Part shown: in pieces, positions 44,427 to 53,270 of the stretch
How positions within the stretch are numbered: position 1 is the stretch's first letter
How the letters are laid out: each line of letters begins with the position of its first letter
NCBI RefSeq assembly: GCF_000021945.1
Contig: NC_011831.1
Coordinates: 1,997,353-2,061,352, forward strand
Reading direction: 5' to 3'
DNA from: Chloroflexus aggregans DSM 9485
GTDB lineage: Bacteria > Chloroflexota > Chloroflexia > Chloroflexales > Chloroflexaceae
Length of the DNA: 64,000 bases
Notes under the pieces: model-generated
What the model was told of the DNA's origin: nothing
The model's input: the letters and a program-made list of their open reading frames with translations, nothing else
The model's database searches: none
Made by a program: the position numbers and the translations under genes

Positions 44427-45824
44427 CTACAGCCAGTTACCGACGGTCGCCTCATCGCGAAGTTGGGCAAGCTTTACAGCCAACCCGATATACGCGACAG
44501 GAGAGAGTGCCTGCAACTCAGCACGCACAGCATCACTCACCGGCAAGCTCGCGATAAAGCGAGCCAATTCTTCGGCAGTTAGTGCTCGTCCGCGCGTAAA
44601 ATCCTTCAGCAACTCATAGGGTTGCGCAAACCCTTCACGGCGGAGAATGGTCTGGATCGCTTCGGCCAACACTTCAGGATGGGCCTCGAGGTCGCGACGT
44701 AGCCGAGATCGGTCTACCGCTACCTTCGTCAGACCGCGCAGCAACCGTTGATAGGCGAGGAGACAATAGCCGAAGGCCAACCCAAGGTTACGCAAGACAG
44801 TGCTATCGGACAAATCGCGTTGCAAGCGCGACACCGGCAACTTACGGCTAAACAGTTCGAGCAATGTGCCGGCGACAGCGAGATTCCCCTCGGCATTTTC
44901 AAAGTCAATCGGGTTTACCTTGTGCGGCATAGTGGAAGAACCGACTTCACCGGCATCGGCCGCCTGCACCAGATAGCCATCACTAATATAACGCCAGCAA
45001 TCCTGGCTCAGGTCGGTCAGAATCGCACCAATCCGCTTGAACGCATCACACAGGGCGGCGAGCGTATCGTGTGGCTCAATCTGGGTGGTCAGCAAGATCG
45101 GCTCAAGTTCAAGCGAGCGAACAAAGGCACGCGAAAACTTCAACCAGTCAACTTGCGGCAACGCCGCATAATGAGCGGCAAAGACACCACTGGCGCCGTT
45201 CAACTTACCGGTGATTCGGATAGCCATCAGATCGGCGATGGCCCGTCGTAACCGCATGAAAAACACATTCATCTCTTTGCCGAACGTGGTTGGGGTGGCG
45301 GGCTGCCCATGGGTACGCGCCAGCATTGGCGTCGCTGCTTCTTCATCGGCCAATTGGCGTAACCGTTCGAGAATCGCTTCAAGTGCGGGCAACATCACCA
45401 GCTCACGCGCCTCCTTGACCATCAGCGCGTAGGCTAAATTATTGACATCTTCGGAGGTAATTGCGAAATGGATCGCTTCCAGATGGGATGTTAGACCAAG
45501 TGCTGTTAGACGCTCGCGCAACCAATACTCAACCGCCTTGACATCGTGATTTACTCGCCGGTCCCATTCGGCAATCGCTAACGCATCATCGTCGCCGAAC
45601 TGACGATACAACGCACGCAGGGCAGCCTGTTGTGAGGTAGTCAGCGGGGGCACAAAACTGATCCCGCGAGCACGCGACAAAAAAATAAGATACTCAACCT
45701 CGACCCGGACCCGATACCGAAAGAGTGCTGCCTCGCTAAAAAAGCCGGCCAGTGCCGCCACATCAGGACGGTAACGGCCATCGAGCGGGCCGAGCGCAGC
45801 CAAGCGAGCCATATCGTTCGTCAT
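44427..45824 (-). CDS. purB: Adenylosuccinate lyase
   Basis: A 465-residue member of the fumarase/aspartase superfamily. Seen: PLDGRYRPDVAALAGFFSEA at the N-terminus, TSEDVNNLAYALM, MLARTHGQPATPTTFGKEM and the signature GSSTMPHKVNPIDFENAEGN. PLDGRY plus TSEDVNN is typical of the E. coli-type PurB, which acts on SAICAR and adenylosuccinate in purine synthesis. The ATG at 45824 is chosen because GGAGG lies 6 bases before it; a start four codons earlier would include that site. It is divergent from the MarR gene. Confidence 0.95.
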   Translation of the reverse strand: MTNDMARLAALGPLDGRYRPDVAALAGFFSEAALFRYRVRVEVEYLIFLSRARGISFVPPLTTSQQAALRALYRQFGDDDALAIAEWDRRVNHDVKAVEYWLRERLTALGLTSHLEAIHFAITSEDVNNLAYALMVKEARELVMLPALEAILERLRQLADEEAATPMLARTHGQPATPTTFGKEMNVFFMRLRRAIADLMAIRITGKLNGASGVFAAHYAALPQVDWLKFSRAFVRSLELEPILLTTQIEPHDTLAALCDAFKRIGAILTDLSQDCWRYISDGYLVQAADAGEVGSSTMPHKVNPIDFENAEGNLAVAGTLLELFSRKLPVSRLQRDLSDSTVLRNLGLAFGYCLLAYQRLLRGLTKVAVDRSRLRRDLEAHPEVLAEAIQTILRREGFAQPYELLKDFTRGRALTAEELARFIASLPVSDAVRAELQALSPVAYIGLAVKLAQLRDEATVGNWL

Positions 45825-45973
45825 GAAAGCCTCCACCGTATGCTTACATCACCGCTACGCAGCGTACCACAAAAGCTGCCCACCGATTGCGGCACGCAAA
45901 AAACGGGATATCTTCTGTGCAAGTCATTGACATTCCATGCTGAATCGGGTACGATGGTAATAAGAAGTCTAAA

Positions 45974-45990
45974 TATTTGTTAAACGAATA
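45974..45990. promoter_or_regulatory. Candidate MarR operator upstream of marR
   Basis: Imperfect palindrome TATTTG-TTAAA-CGAATA (arms match at 5 of 6 positions) 39 bases before the MarR start, in AT-rich DNA between divergent purB and marR. It shares TTTGTTAA with the palindrome at 46654-46674. Confidence 0.45.
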
Positions 45991-46028
45991 ATTCATATCT
46001 CGACAATCCCTTTCCAACAAGGCAGCGT

Positions 46029-46550
46029 ATGCACGAGCACGATCCGCGCACTCATTATACCGGTGCAATTGATGACATCGTTCGCCAAATCACGTGGCAG
46101 AGCCAGAAGCAGTTATTGCAAACCCTCAGCCGGCCTGAGATCAACCTTACGTTACCGCAGATGGTAACGCTCTTTGCCATTCGTGAAGCAGGGGTCTGCC
46201 GTATGAGTGATTTAGCCGAGATCACACAACAATCGGCGGGAACGCTCACCGGTATCGTGGATCGCCTGATTGCCGAACGTCTCGTTGGGCGAGTGCGCGA
46301 TGTTGAAGATCGGCGGGTCGTGCAAGTGATGTTGACACGGCAAGGCGAACAACGGCTAGCACTCGTCGAAGCCGCGCGTCGTGCCGATATGGAACGGATT
46401 CTGTCGCGCTTTAGCATTGATCAGTTGCATCACCTCGAACAACTCCTCCAACTTCTGCTCGACGGAATTAATGAGTTAATCGGCGAGCGTGAACTCACCC
46501 GGCATACCAACGGTCAGATCGACGTATCTTCAATCAGCCGCAACGCCTAG
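46029..46550 (+). CDS. MarR-family transcriptional regulator
   Basis: A 173-residue winged-helix regulator. The wing-helix region is visible: LPQMVTLFAIREAGVCRMSD, LAEITQQSAGTLTGIVDRLI (recognition helix) and RVRDVEDRRVVQVMLTRQGE (wing with the DxRxxxxxLT motif). Helices at both ends form the dimer domain. MarR proteins usually repress neighbouring efflux or stress genes and release DNA on ligand binding. Here the MacA-type adaptor and FtsX-type permease genes follow on the same strand, and similar palindromes precede both marR and the adaptor gene. Confidence 0.93.
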   Translation: MHEHDPRTHYTGAIDDIVRQITWQSQKQLLQTLSRPEINLTLPQMVTLFAIREAGVCRMSDLAEITQQSAGTLTGIVDRLIAERLVGRVRDVEDRRVVQVMLTRQGEQRLALVEAARRADMERILSRFSIDQLHHLEQLLQLLLDGINELIGERELTRHTNGQIDVSSISRNA

Positions 46551-46653
46551 GCAACGCCGGCGCTATATCTCCAACGTGGTGATTTGAGACACACCTGTGG
46601 AACTTCACAACCATCCCTTGTGGCTGGTACTTGTTGTGCAGCCGTCGCTGATA

Positions 46654-46674
46654 ATAGTTTGTTAATGAAACTAT
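46654..46674. promoter_or_regulatory. Candidate MarR operator upstream of efflux genes
   Basis: Perfect inverted repeat ATAGTTT-GTTAATG-AAACTAT (7-bp arms, 7-bp centre), 74 bases before the adaptor gene. Confidence 0.55.
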
Positions 46675-46747
46675 TTGAAGTATCATATCGTCATATCGAC
46701 GCCTTACCGATCAGATCACTTAACCATCGTGCATCAGAGAGGGTTCT

Positions 46748-48574
46748 ATGAGTGAATCGTTACGTCCACGTCGCCGGCCAAACCGTCTTGGTTGGGGCAT
46801 TGGTATCCTGCTTGTCATCGGTGGATTGGTCGCCGGCTTTTTTTGGTTTAACCGCAATCCATCGTCAACCAACCCACGACTGAACTATGCACTCACCCGC
46901 CCACAGCGAGGCCCGATTAGTGCGGTCGTCAACGCAAGCGGTACCATCCAGCCGCAACAAGTACTTGATTTGACATTTACCAGCAGTGGCCTGATCAGCG
47001 AGGTGCTGGTCAAGATTGGTGATACTGTCAGTGCCGGCCAGCCGTTAGCACGACTCGACACCCGCGATCTGGAATTACGGGTTGAGCAATCGGCTGCCCA
47101 ACTAGCGCAGGCGCAAGCCAACCTCGACCGGCTACGTGCCGGCCCGACCGAAGCCGACATCGCTGCCGCCGATGCCCAACTGGCTCAGGCGCAAGCGCAG
47201 CTCCGGCAGACGATGGGGAATGTTACCGAACAAGATCTGGCCGCTGCGCGCGCCCAAGTTGAACAGGCCAGGGCAAACCTTGAACGGCTCCTCGGTGGGC
47301 CAAAAGCCAGTGAGGTCATCCAAGCACAAGCGCAAGTCGATCAAGCGATCGCCGCACTGCAATCACAACGCGATTCGTTGTCGGCGGCCAAGACGCGCGC
47401 CGAATCGCAGTTATTCCAGGCTGCCAATACCCTCCGCGACCGGCAAGCGGAGTATAGCCGCATCTACAACGACAACCGCGAACGCGAGCAACAATTGGCG
47501 CGATTTGGGCAATCGTTACCCCAATCGGCACTGGATAACGAGGCAGCAGCGCTGCGTGCTGTGCAGAATGCTGAGGAGCAAATGCGTCAAGCGCAGGTCG
47601 CCTACGAGCAGGCAAAGCAAGCCGAGATCACCGGTATTGCTCAAGCCGAGGCACAGGTGCGCAGTGCGCAGGCTAATCTTGATCGAGTATTGGCCGGAGC
47701 TGACCGCGATCAAATCGCGGCAGCACGAGCGCAGTTGGCGCAAGCCGAAGCGAATCTGAACAAATTACTCGGTGATCAACGGGCGGGAAGTTTGGCTGCC
47801 GCCCAAGCGGCTGTAGCGAGTGCTCAAGCCAATTTGCAACGGGTCAAAGCACCACCGAGCGATGCCGATCTGGCAAGTGCTGAAGCTCAAGTTGCCAACG
47901 CGCGGGCCAGTCTGGCCCAAGCCCAATTGGCCCTGGAACGAGCTACTCTGGTAGCACCGATCAATGGGGTGGTTGCCGAAGTAAATCTTGAAGTCGGTGA
48001 ACTGTATAACGCCGCACGCCCGGCTATTGTCTTGGCCGATCTGAGCGGCTACTACGTCGATGTGACGGTTGATGAGATTGATGTCGCGCAGATTGCAGTC
48101 GGTCAACAGGTGATCTTGACCCTCGACGCACTTCCCAATCTTGAGTTGCGGGGAACGGTTGCCCGGATTAATCCACTCTCAACCGTTCAATCGGGGGTGA
48201 CAGCATATATCGTCCGCATCGTGACCAACGATCCACCAGCAGCAGTGCGACCGGGTATGTCGGCCAGTGCCGATATTATTGTGGCGGAGAAGAGTGAGGC
48301 ATTGGTTGTGCCGCGTCGCGCAATCCGTGCAGAACGCGGTCAATTCTTCGTCGATGTGACGGCCGATCCGGGGTTGTGCGAGGTCGATATTGCTCAACGG
48401 CCGTTGCAACCGGTCACGCAAGCGATTGCTGTGCAGCTTGGCCTTAGCAACGAGCAGATTATCGAGATCACTTCTGGGAATCTTGATGAAAATAGTTGTA
48501 TCTATGTACCCGGCATCGATGCTCGCTTTAACTTCTTTGGGGGTGGGCCACCTCCCGGAGTACGGAATCGCTGA
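46748..48574 (+). CDS. MacA/HlyD-type membrane fusion (adaptor) protein
   Basis: A 608-residue efflux adaptor. One N-terminal helix (about 15-35, WGIGILLVIGGLVAGFFWF) anchors it. A lipoyl-type half-motif follows (GTIQPQQVLDLTFTSSGLIS, VKIGDTVSAGQPLARLDTRD). Residues about 100-410 are a very long Ala/Gln/Arg-rich coiled coil with heptad-like repeats (AQAQANLDRLRAGP recurs). The second lipoyl half (LERATLVAPINGVVAEVNLE VGE) and a beta-barrel domain end the protein. It is longer than E. coli MacA (about 370 residues) because of the coiled coil. It works with the permease at 48689. Confidence 0.9.
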   Translation: MSESLRPRRRPNRLGWGIGILLVIGGLVAGFFWFNRNPSSTNPRLNYALTRPQRGPISAVVNASGTIQPQQVLDLTFTSSGLISEVLVKIGDTVSAGQPLARLDTRDLELRVEQSAAQLAQAQANLDRLRAGPTEADIAAADAQLAQAQAQLRQTMGNVTEQDLAAARAQVEQARANLERLLGGPKASEVIQAQAQVDQAIAALQSQRDSLSAAKTRAESQLFQAANTLRDRQAEYSRIYNDNREREQQLARFGQSLPQSALDNEAAALRAVQNAEEQMRQAQVAYEQAKQAEITGIAQAEAQVRSAQANLDRVLAGADRDQIAAARAQLAQAEANLNKLLGDQRAGSLAAAQAAVASAQANLQRVKAPPSDADLASAEAQVANARASLAQAQLALERATLVAPINGVVAEVNLEVGELYNAARPAIVLADLSGYYVDVTVDEIDVAQIAVGQQVILTLDALPNLELRGTVARINPLSTVQSGVTAYIVRIVTNDPPAAVRPGMSASADIIVAEKSEALVVPRRAIRAERGQFFVDVTADPGLCEVDIAQRPLQPVTQAIAVQLGLSNEQIIEITSGNLDENSCIYVPGIDARFNFFGGGPPPGVRNR

Positions 48575-48688
48575 CAAGCCTATGGTTCTGGTCAGCGCAG
48601 AGGAGATGGGTGGTTTCACGCGAACTGTGACAGAGCAGGAGCTATCTGTATCTCCTGGCCTTGGCATAAGAATGCGAAAGTTTGAGCT

Positions 48689-49936
48689 ATGAACATCTTT
48701 GAAGCGATCCGGATCGCCTTAAATAGCTTGCTGGCGAACAAACTGCGGGCCATTTTGACGATGCTCGGCATCATCATCGGAGTTGGTGCAGTTATCGCAC
48801 TGCTCGCGTTGGGCGGTGCAATCCAAACGCTCGTCACCAGTGAGCTACAAGGTTTGGGAAGCAACCTGGTTTTCCTGTTTCCCGGTACCAATGATCCCGA
48901 AAACGACCGTCGCGTCCCGCCACGCCTGACGAACGAGGATGTGGCAGCGATTGCCGATCCACTCAACGTACCGGCAGTTGCCGCCGTCTGCGCTGAATAT
49001 AGCCGACGAGCATTGACAACTTACGGTGGCCTGAGCTACAACGCTCTGATTGCCGGAGTAAGCCCGACCTATCCCCAAGTCCGTAATGCTCAAGTAGCGC
49101 AAGGTATTTTCTTCGACACACGGGCGGTCGAGCTACGATCACGGGAAGCGGTCCTCGGTCATCGGGTTGCCCAAAGACTCTTTCCCAACGGTGAAGACCC
49201 GCTTGGAAAACGGATTCGTATCAACGGGATCGGCTTTCAGGTGATCGGGGTGATGGCCGAGCGCGGTGGTAGTTTTGCCTCGAATGAAGACGATCAGATT
49301 TTTGTCCCGATTACGACCGCCCAAGAACGACTCTTCCCACCCGGTCAAAATACTACCCGCCGCGTTGAGGTATCGGTCGTTTATCTTCAAGCTCGCGATG
49401 AGAACAGCATCGAGTCGCTGATCGATCAAGTGACGGCGGTTCTCCGTCAACGCAACGGTCTGACGTACCAGGACAACAATTTCACGATCATCACCCAACA
49501 AGATCTGGTCAGTTCATTTGCCACAATCACCGGTGCCATTACCATCTTTCTCGGGGCAATTGCCGCGATCTCGTTGGTGGTGGGGGGGATCGGGATCATG
49601 AACATTATGTTGGTGAGTGTCACCGAGCGCACCCGTGAAATCGGGTTACGCAAAGCGGTTGGCGCACGGCGCAACGACATCCGCTTACAATTTCTCGTGG
49701 AGGCAACGGTGCTCAGTCTCCTGGGTGGGCTGCTCGGCATTGGGCTTGGTTATGTAGTCTCGGCTATCGGTACGGCTCTGCTCGCCAATTTTTCGCCCAA
49801 TGCCCGCGCCGAGGTCAGCCTCAACGCCATTCTGCTTGCAACACTCACCTCAATTGCCGTCGGCATCTTCTTCGGCCTCTACCCGGCGGATCGGGCAGCG
49901 CGGCTTGATCCGATTGCAGCGTTGCGATACGAGTAG
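48689..49936 (+). CDS. MacB/FtsX-type ABC transporter permease (no ATPase domain)
   Basis: A 415-residue permease. N-terminal helix (NSLLANKLRAILTMLGIIIG VGAVIALLAL region), a MacB-type periplasmic core domain (about 45-280), then three C-terminal helices (TGAITIFLGAIAAISLVVGG, with GIGIMNIMLVSVTERTREIG LRKAVGARRNDI). The GIMNIMLVSVTERTREIGLR block is the FtsX/MacB signature. The usual ATP-binding subunit is not fused and not encoded next to it, although adaptor-ATPase-permease is the common order. A 36-codon frame (48582-48692) fills the gap and overlaps the start, but is not an ATPase. Confidence 0.92.
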   Translation: MNIFEAIRIALNSLLANKLRAILTMLGIIIGVGAVIALLALGGAIQTLVTSELQGLGSNLVFLFPGTNDPENDRRVPPRLTNEDVAAIADPLNVPAVAAVCAEYSRRALTTYGGLSYNALIAGVSPTYPQVRNAQVAQGIFFDTRAVELRSREAVLGHRVAQRLFPNGEDPLGKRIRINGIGFQVIGVMAERGGSFASNEDDQIFVPITTAQERLFPPGQNTTRRVEVSVVYLQARDENSIESLIDQVTAVLRQRNGLTYQDNNFTIITQQDLVSSFATITGAITIFLGAIAAISLVVGGIGIMNIMLVSVTERTREIGLRKAVGARRNDIRLQFLVEATVLSLLGGLLGIGLGYVVSAIGTALLANFSPNARAEVSLNAILLATLTSIAVGIFFGLYPADRAARLDPIAALRYE

Positions 49937-49950
49937 TGACGCACATGCTA

Positions 49951-50032
49951 TACTGGTAGCGTAGATAATGACCGCCTAGTTCATAAGACTGGGTCATGTG
50001 GTGCGCATTCGGTCGTTATCTACGCGCCAGTA
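49951..50032. repeat. Long inverted repeat between permease and epimerase genes
   Basis: TACTGGTAGCGTAGATAATG-ACCG (49951-49974) is complementary to CGGTCGTTATCTACGCGCCA-GTA (50010-50032) apart from two or three positions, with a 35-base centre. It ends 30 bases before the epimerase start. It may act as a transcription end of the efflux unit or as a regulatory stem in the epimerase leader. Confidence 0.65.
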
Positions 50033-50062
50033 TCCGTGTTGCACCCACCAATACTACGAGCC

Positions 50063-51010
50063 ATGCGTATCCTCATTACCGGCTCATCAGGCATGATCGG
50101 CACTAATCTCGGCCTACGCTTGATCGAGGTCGGTCATCAGGTGTTTGGCATTGACAGGCGTGTGAACCCATGGACCGATCGCATCCCCACCCTGTTACAA
50201 GATCTTTCCATACCACAGCGTGATTTTCGGTCCGGTATTGGCGGCGCACCATACCCCCCATCCGATTTGGTTGTCCATCTCGCCGCCAACGCTAAAGTGC
50301 ATGATTTGGTCAACGAACCGTACCGCGCCCTGGAAAATATCAATATCACGTATAACGTCCTCGAATATTGTCGCACCCACGATCTCCCGCTCATCTTTGC
50401 CTCATCGCGTGAGGTTTACGGTGATATTCACCGTTACATCACCGAAGAGACGCGGGCCGATTTTAGCTTCACCGAAAGCCCGTATTCGGCCTCGAAGATT
50501 GCCGGTGAGGCGTTGATCTATGCGTATGCCCGTTGCTATGGGTTGCGCTACATCATTTTTCGCTTCTCAAACGTCTACGGTCGCTATGACAATGACCTAT
50601 CGCGCATGGAGCGGGTTATTCCACTGTTTATTCACCGTATCAGACGGGGTGAACCGGTAACCGTCTATGGTGGCGATAAAGTGCTCGATTTTACCTACAT
50701 CGACGATTGCATTGATGGAATTATGCGGGGAATCGTCCGTTTAATTCATGGTGAGGTGGTCAACCGCACGATTAATTTGGCCTACGGTGAGGGGAATACG
50801 CTGATCCGGGCCGCCGAACTGATCGGCGTTGCCCTGGGGCGTCACCCTGATATTATCGTCCAACCGACCAAACGGGTCGGCGAAGTGAGTCATTACGTTG
50901 CCGACATCCGGCGTGCGCGCGAGTTACTGGGGTATGAGCCGCAAGTACCTTTGGCCGAAGGTATCCGGCGCGCCGTTGCTTGGTCCACGGAGTACACACG
51001 GAATGACTGA
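50063..51010 (+). CDS. NAD-dependent epimerase/dehydratase (extended SDR)
   Basis: A 315-residue sugar-nucleotide epimerase/dehydratase. Seen: NAD motif ITGSSGMIGTNLGLRL, VVHLAANAKVHDLV, the catalytic SREVYGD loop and Tyr-x3-Lys in SPYSASKIAGE, RFSNVYGRYDNDLSR and VLDFTYIDDCIDGI. It probably acts on a UDP- or GDP-sugar for surface glycans. The ATG at 50063 (MRILITGSS) is chosen; the upstream GTG frame has no family match. The histidine kinase gene starts inside its last codons. Confidence 0.9.
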   Translation: MRILITGSSGMIGTNLGLRLIEVGHQVFGIDRRVNPWTDRIPTLLQDLSIPQRDFRSGIGGAPYPPSDLVVHLAANAKVHDLVNEPYRALENINITYNVLEYCRTHDLPLIFASSREVYGDIHRYITEETRADFSFTESPYSASKIAGEALIYAYARCYGLRYIIFRFSNVYGRYDNDLSRMERVIPLFIHRIRRGEPVTVYGGDKVLDFTYIDDCIDGIMRGIVRLIHGEVVNRTINLAYGEGNTLIRAAELIGVALGRHPDIIVQPTKRVGEVSHYVADIRRARELLGYEPQVPLAEGIRRAVAWSTEYTRND

Positions 51011-53183
51011 ACCACAGCGTGAATTGAGTGTTGGTGAACAGGTAAATATGCGCGTCATTCCTGCCGAGCGGGTGCGACGTTGGATGCGAGCGAGCGCGGC
51101 ATGGCTGTCGTTACAAGAGCCGGAGCGACTGTTTCCGGCATTGACCCAGAGTTTCATCGAAGTACTGCCGGAGATACGAGCGGCAATTCTCTGGTTGGTG
51201 CGTGCAAGCAGTTTACAACCGGTTGCCCAAGCAGGTTTGACCATGCCGGCTGCCTTGACCGAGCAGTGGCTAAAGATCAAACTGCGGCCCGGTGAGGGGG
51301 TGGCCGGTCTGGCGTGGCAGCGCGAGACTACCGTCCAACAACACGGCGAGCATGGCTATCGTGAATTACAAGGATTGGCCCCGCCACACGTGCAGGCTAT
51401 TTTTCAAGCAATGAGCGACCTGTTGCCGCGAAGTCTGACCGTCACTGCGACGCCATTGCGTGCCGGTCACGTGCTGGTTGGGGTCTTGGAGTTGATCGGT
51501 TGCGATGCGAAAGCGCTCGATGTTGAGCCGGACGATCTCGATATGATCGCCAGCATCGTGGCCGCAGCGATCCGCAATGCCCAGTTGTACGATGAGATTC
51601 GACGGAGCAACCAGCGGCTCAAGGCGTTCGATGCGGTCGTGACTTCGATTAGTACGGCTGCCGACCTGCCCGATCTCGTGCAAAGTGTGCTGACGGTGGT
51701 GCTCGAACTCACTCCGGCGCGCAGCGGCGCGCTCTTGATTTTCGATCCGGCCCAAGAGTGCCTCCAGCTTAGTGCGTGGCGTAACCTTGATCGAGCGGTC
51801 TTGAGCAGTTTCGATCAAGTGCCGGTCGATACTAGCCCGTGCGCCGAGGTGGTACGTTACGGACAACCGGCGTTCCGTCCGCTGCTGATTGAGCGCGGCG
51901 AAGAGGCGTTGCTCGCAGCCGGAATGGTGGAGGCCGCCTATTTACCACTCTTGGCGGGTGGTACGGTTACCGGAGTGCTGGCCCTGTTTGGCGAAGTCAA
52001 TCTCAACCGTTCGCTCGATAAAGATATGCTGATGCCGATCTGTAATCAGGTTGGTTTTGCCATTGCGAACGTGCGTCTGTACGAAGACAGCCAGCGCGAA
52101 CGACGTAAGTTGCATACTGTCGTGGAATCGATCGCCGAAGGCGTCTTGCTCTGTGATCGGCATGGACGGTTGACGCTCGCCAATCAGGCAGCGCAAGAAC
52201 TGCTCGATGAGGCAGTGCTGAGTTTCGAGACACCATTAGCTTCAATCCCTGAGCTATACGATCTCCGCGATCTCGACGGCAATCCGCTCACGCCGGACGA
52301 TCTGCCGTTTACGCGCGCGCTTCGCGGCGATACCTTCTACGACTACCGGCTGATGCGGCGGAAGCCCGATGGGAGCGAACGATTTTTAAGCTTTACCGGC
52401 GCCCCGGCCATTAACGAGCAAGGTGAAGTTGAAGGGGCAGTAATCACGTTACGTGATATTACGGCCAACCAGAAGGTACAACGAGCCAAAGACGAATTTC
52501 TGGCCGTGGCTGCCCACGAACTCCGTAGTCCGCTGGCGGCAGTTCGGAGTTATGCCGATCTGTTGTTACGGCGTGAACAGCAACGCGAAGGCGATGCCCG
52601 TGATCTTCACGGCTTGACGATTCTGACCCAGCAAGTGTCCCATATGTTACGACTGGTTGATAACTTGCTCGATGTCTCTCGTCTGGATGCCGGCCAATTC
52701 GATCTGCAATATCAGACGGTGAACCTCGTTACGCTTGCGCAGCAAGTCATCGATCAGCAACGACCAAGCGCCGGCAACCGAGAATTGTTGCTCGAGACTG
52801 AGGCGCCAGAATTGTGGATCTCGTGCGATGCAGTGCGCATCCGACAAGTGTTGACCAATCTCCTGAACAATGCGCTTAAGTACAGTCCAGCCGGTAGCGT
52901 GGTCAGTGTACGTGTCCGCAGTGCATCATTACCCGCTAACAATGCTCCGGCGGCGCTGATCAGTGTGAGCGATCAGGGACCGGGAATTCCGGCGAGTGAG
53001 CAAGAACGAGTCTTCCAACGCTATTATCGGTCGCCGGGTCGGCGCGGTGAAGGGCTGGGACTAGGGTTGTATCTTAGTCGGGAGATTGTGCAGTTGCACG
53101 GCGGGCAGATTTGGATCGAGAGTCGTGAAGGACAGGGAAGTACGTTTATGGTGCTCTTACCGAGTGAGCGTCCGCAAGGGTAA
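51003..53183 (+). CDS. Sensor histidine kinase (GAF-GAF-PAS-HisKA-HATPase)
   Basis: A 726-residue soluble kinase. Two GAF-like domains (about 30-200 and 220-380), a PAS domain (about 385-500, containing ESIAEGVLLCDRHGRLTLAN), a HisKA domain with the phospho-acceptor His in DEFLAVAAHELRSPLAAVRS (about 510-575) and a HATPase domain with N box QVLTNLLNNALKYSP, G1 DQGPGIP and G2 GEGLGLGLYL. No transmembrane segment is present, so it probably senses a cytoplasmic signal. No response-regulator gene is adjacent. The ATG at 51003 overlaps the epimerase stop by 8 bases. Confidence 0.93.
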   Translation: MTEPQRELSVGEQVNMRVIPAERVRRWMRASAAWLSLQEPERLFPALTQSFIEVLPEIRAAILWLVRASSLQPVAQAGLTMPAALTEQWLKIKLRPGEGVAGLAWQRETTVQQHGEHGYRELQGLAPPHVQAIFQAMSDLLPRSLTVTATPLRAGHVLVGVLELIGCDAKALDVEPDDLDMIASIVAAAIRNAQLYDEIRRSNQRLKAFDAVVTSISTAADLPDLVQSVLTVVLELTPARSGALLIFDPAQECLQLSAWRNLDRAVLSSFDQVPVDTSPCAEVVRYGQPAFRPLLIERGEEALLAAGMVEAAYLPLLAGGTVTGVLALFGEVNLNRSLDKDMLMPICNQVGFAIANVRLYEDSQRERRKLHTVVESIAEGVLLCDRHGRLTLANQAAQELLDEAVLSFETPLASIPELYDLRDLDGNPLTPDDLPFTRALRGDTFYDYRLMRRKPDGSERFLSFTGAPAINEQGEVEGAVITLRDITANQKVQRAKDEFLAVAAHELRSPLAAVRSYADLLLRREQQREGDARDLHGLTILTQQVSHMLRLVDNLLDVSRLDAGQFDLQYQTVNLVTLAQQVIDQQRPSAGNRELLLETEAPELWISCDAVRIRQVLTNLLNNALKYSPAGSVVSVRVRSASLPANNAPAALISVSDQGPGIPASEQERVFQRYYRSPGRRGEGLGLGLYLSREIVQLHGGQIWIESREGQGSTFMVLLPSERPQG

Positions 53184-53270
53184 CACGTTAGCGGGTAACG
53201 TGGAGAGCACCGTGAAGCGTCGAAGATTGCAACTTTAGTAAGATTCATTGCGTTTCTTTACCAGATACAT

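Noticed and set aside
48582-48692. 36-codon frame between adaptor and permease as a remnant ATPase
   Set aside because: No Walker or signature motif; it may be a chance coupling frame.
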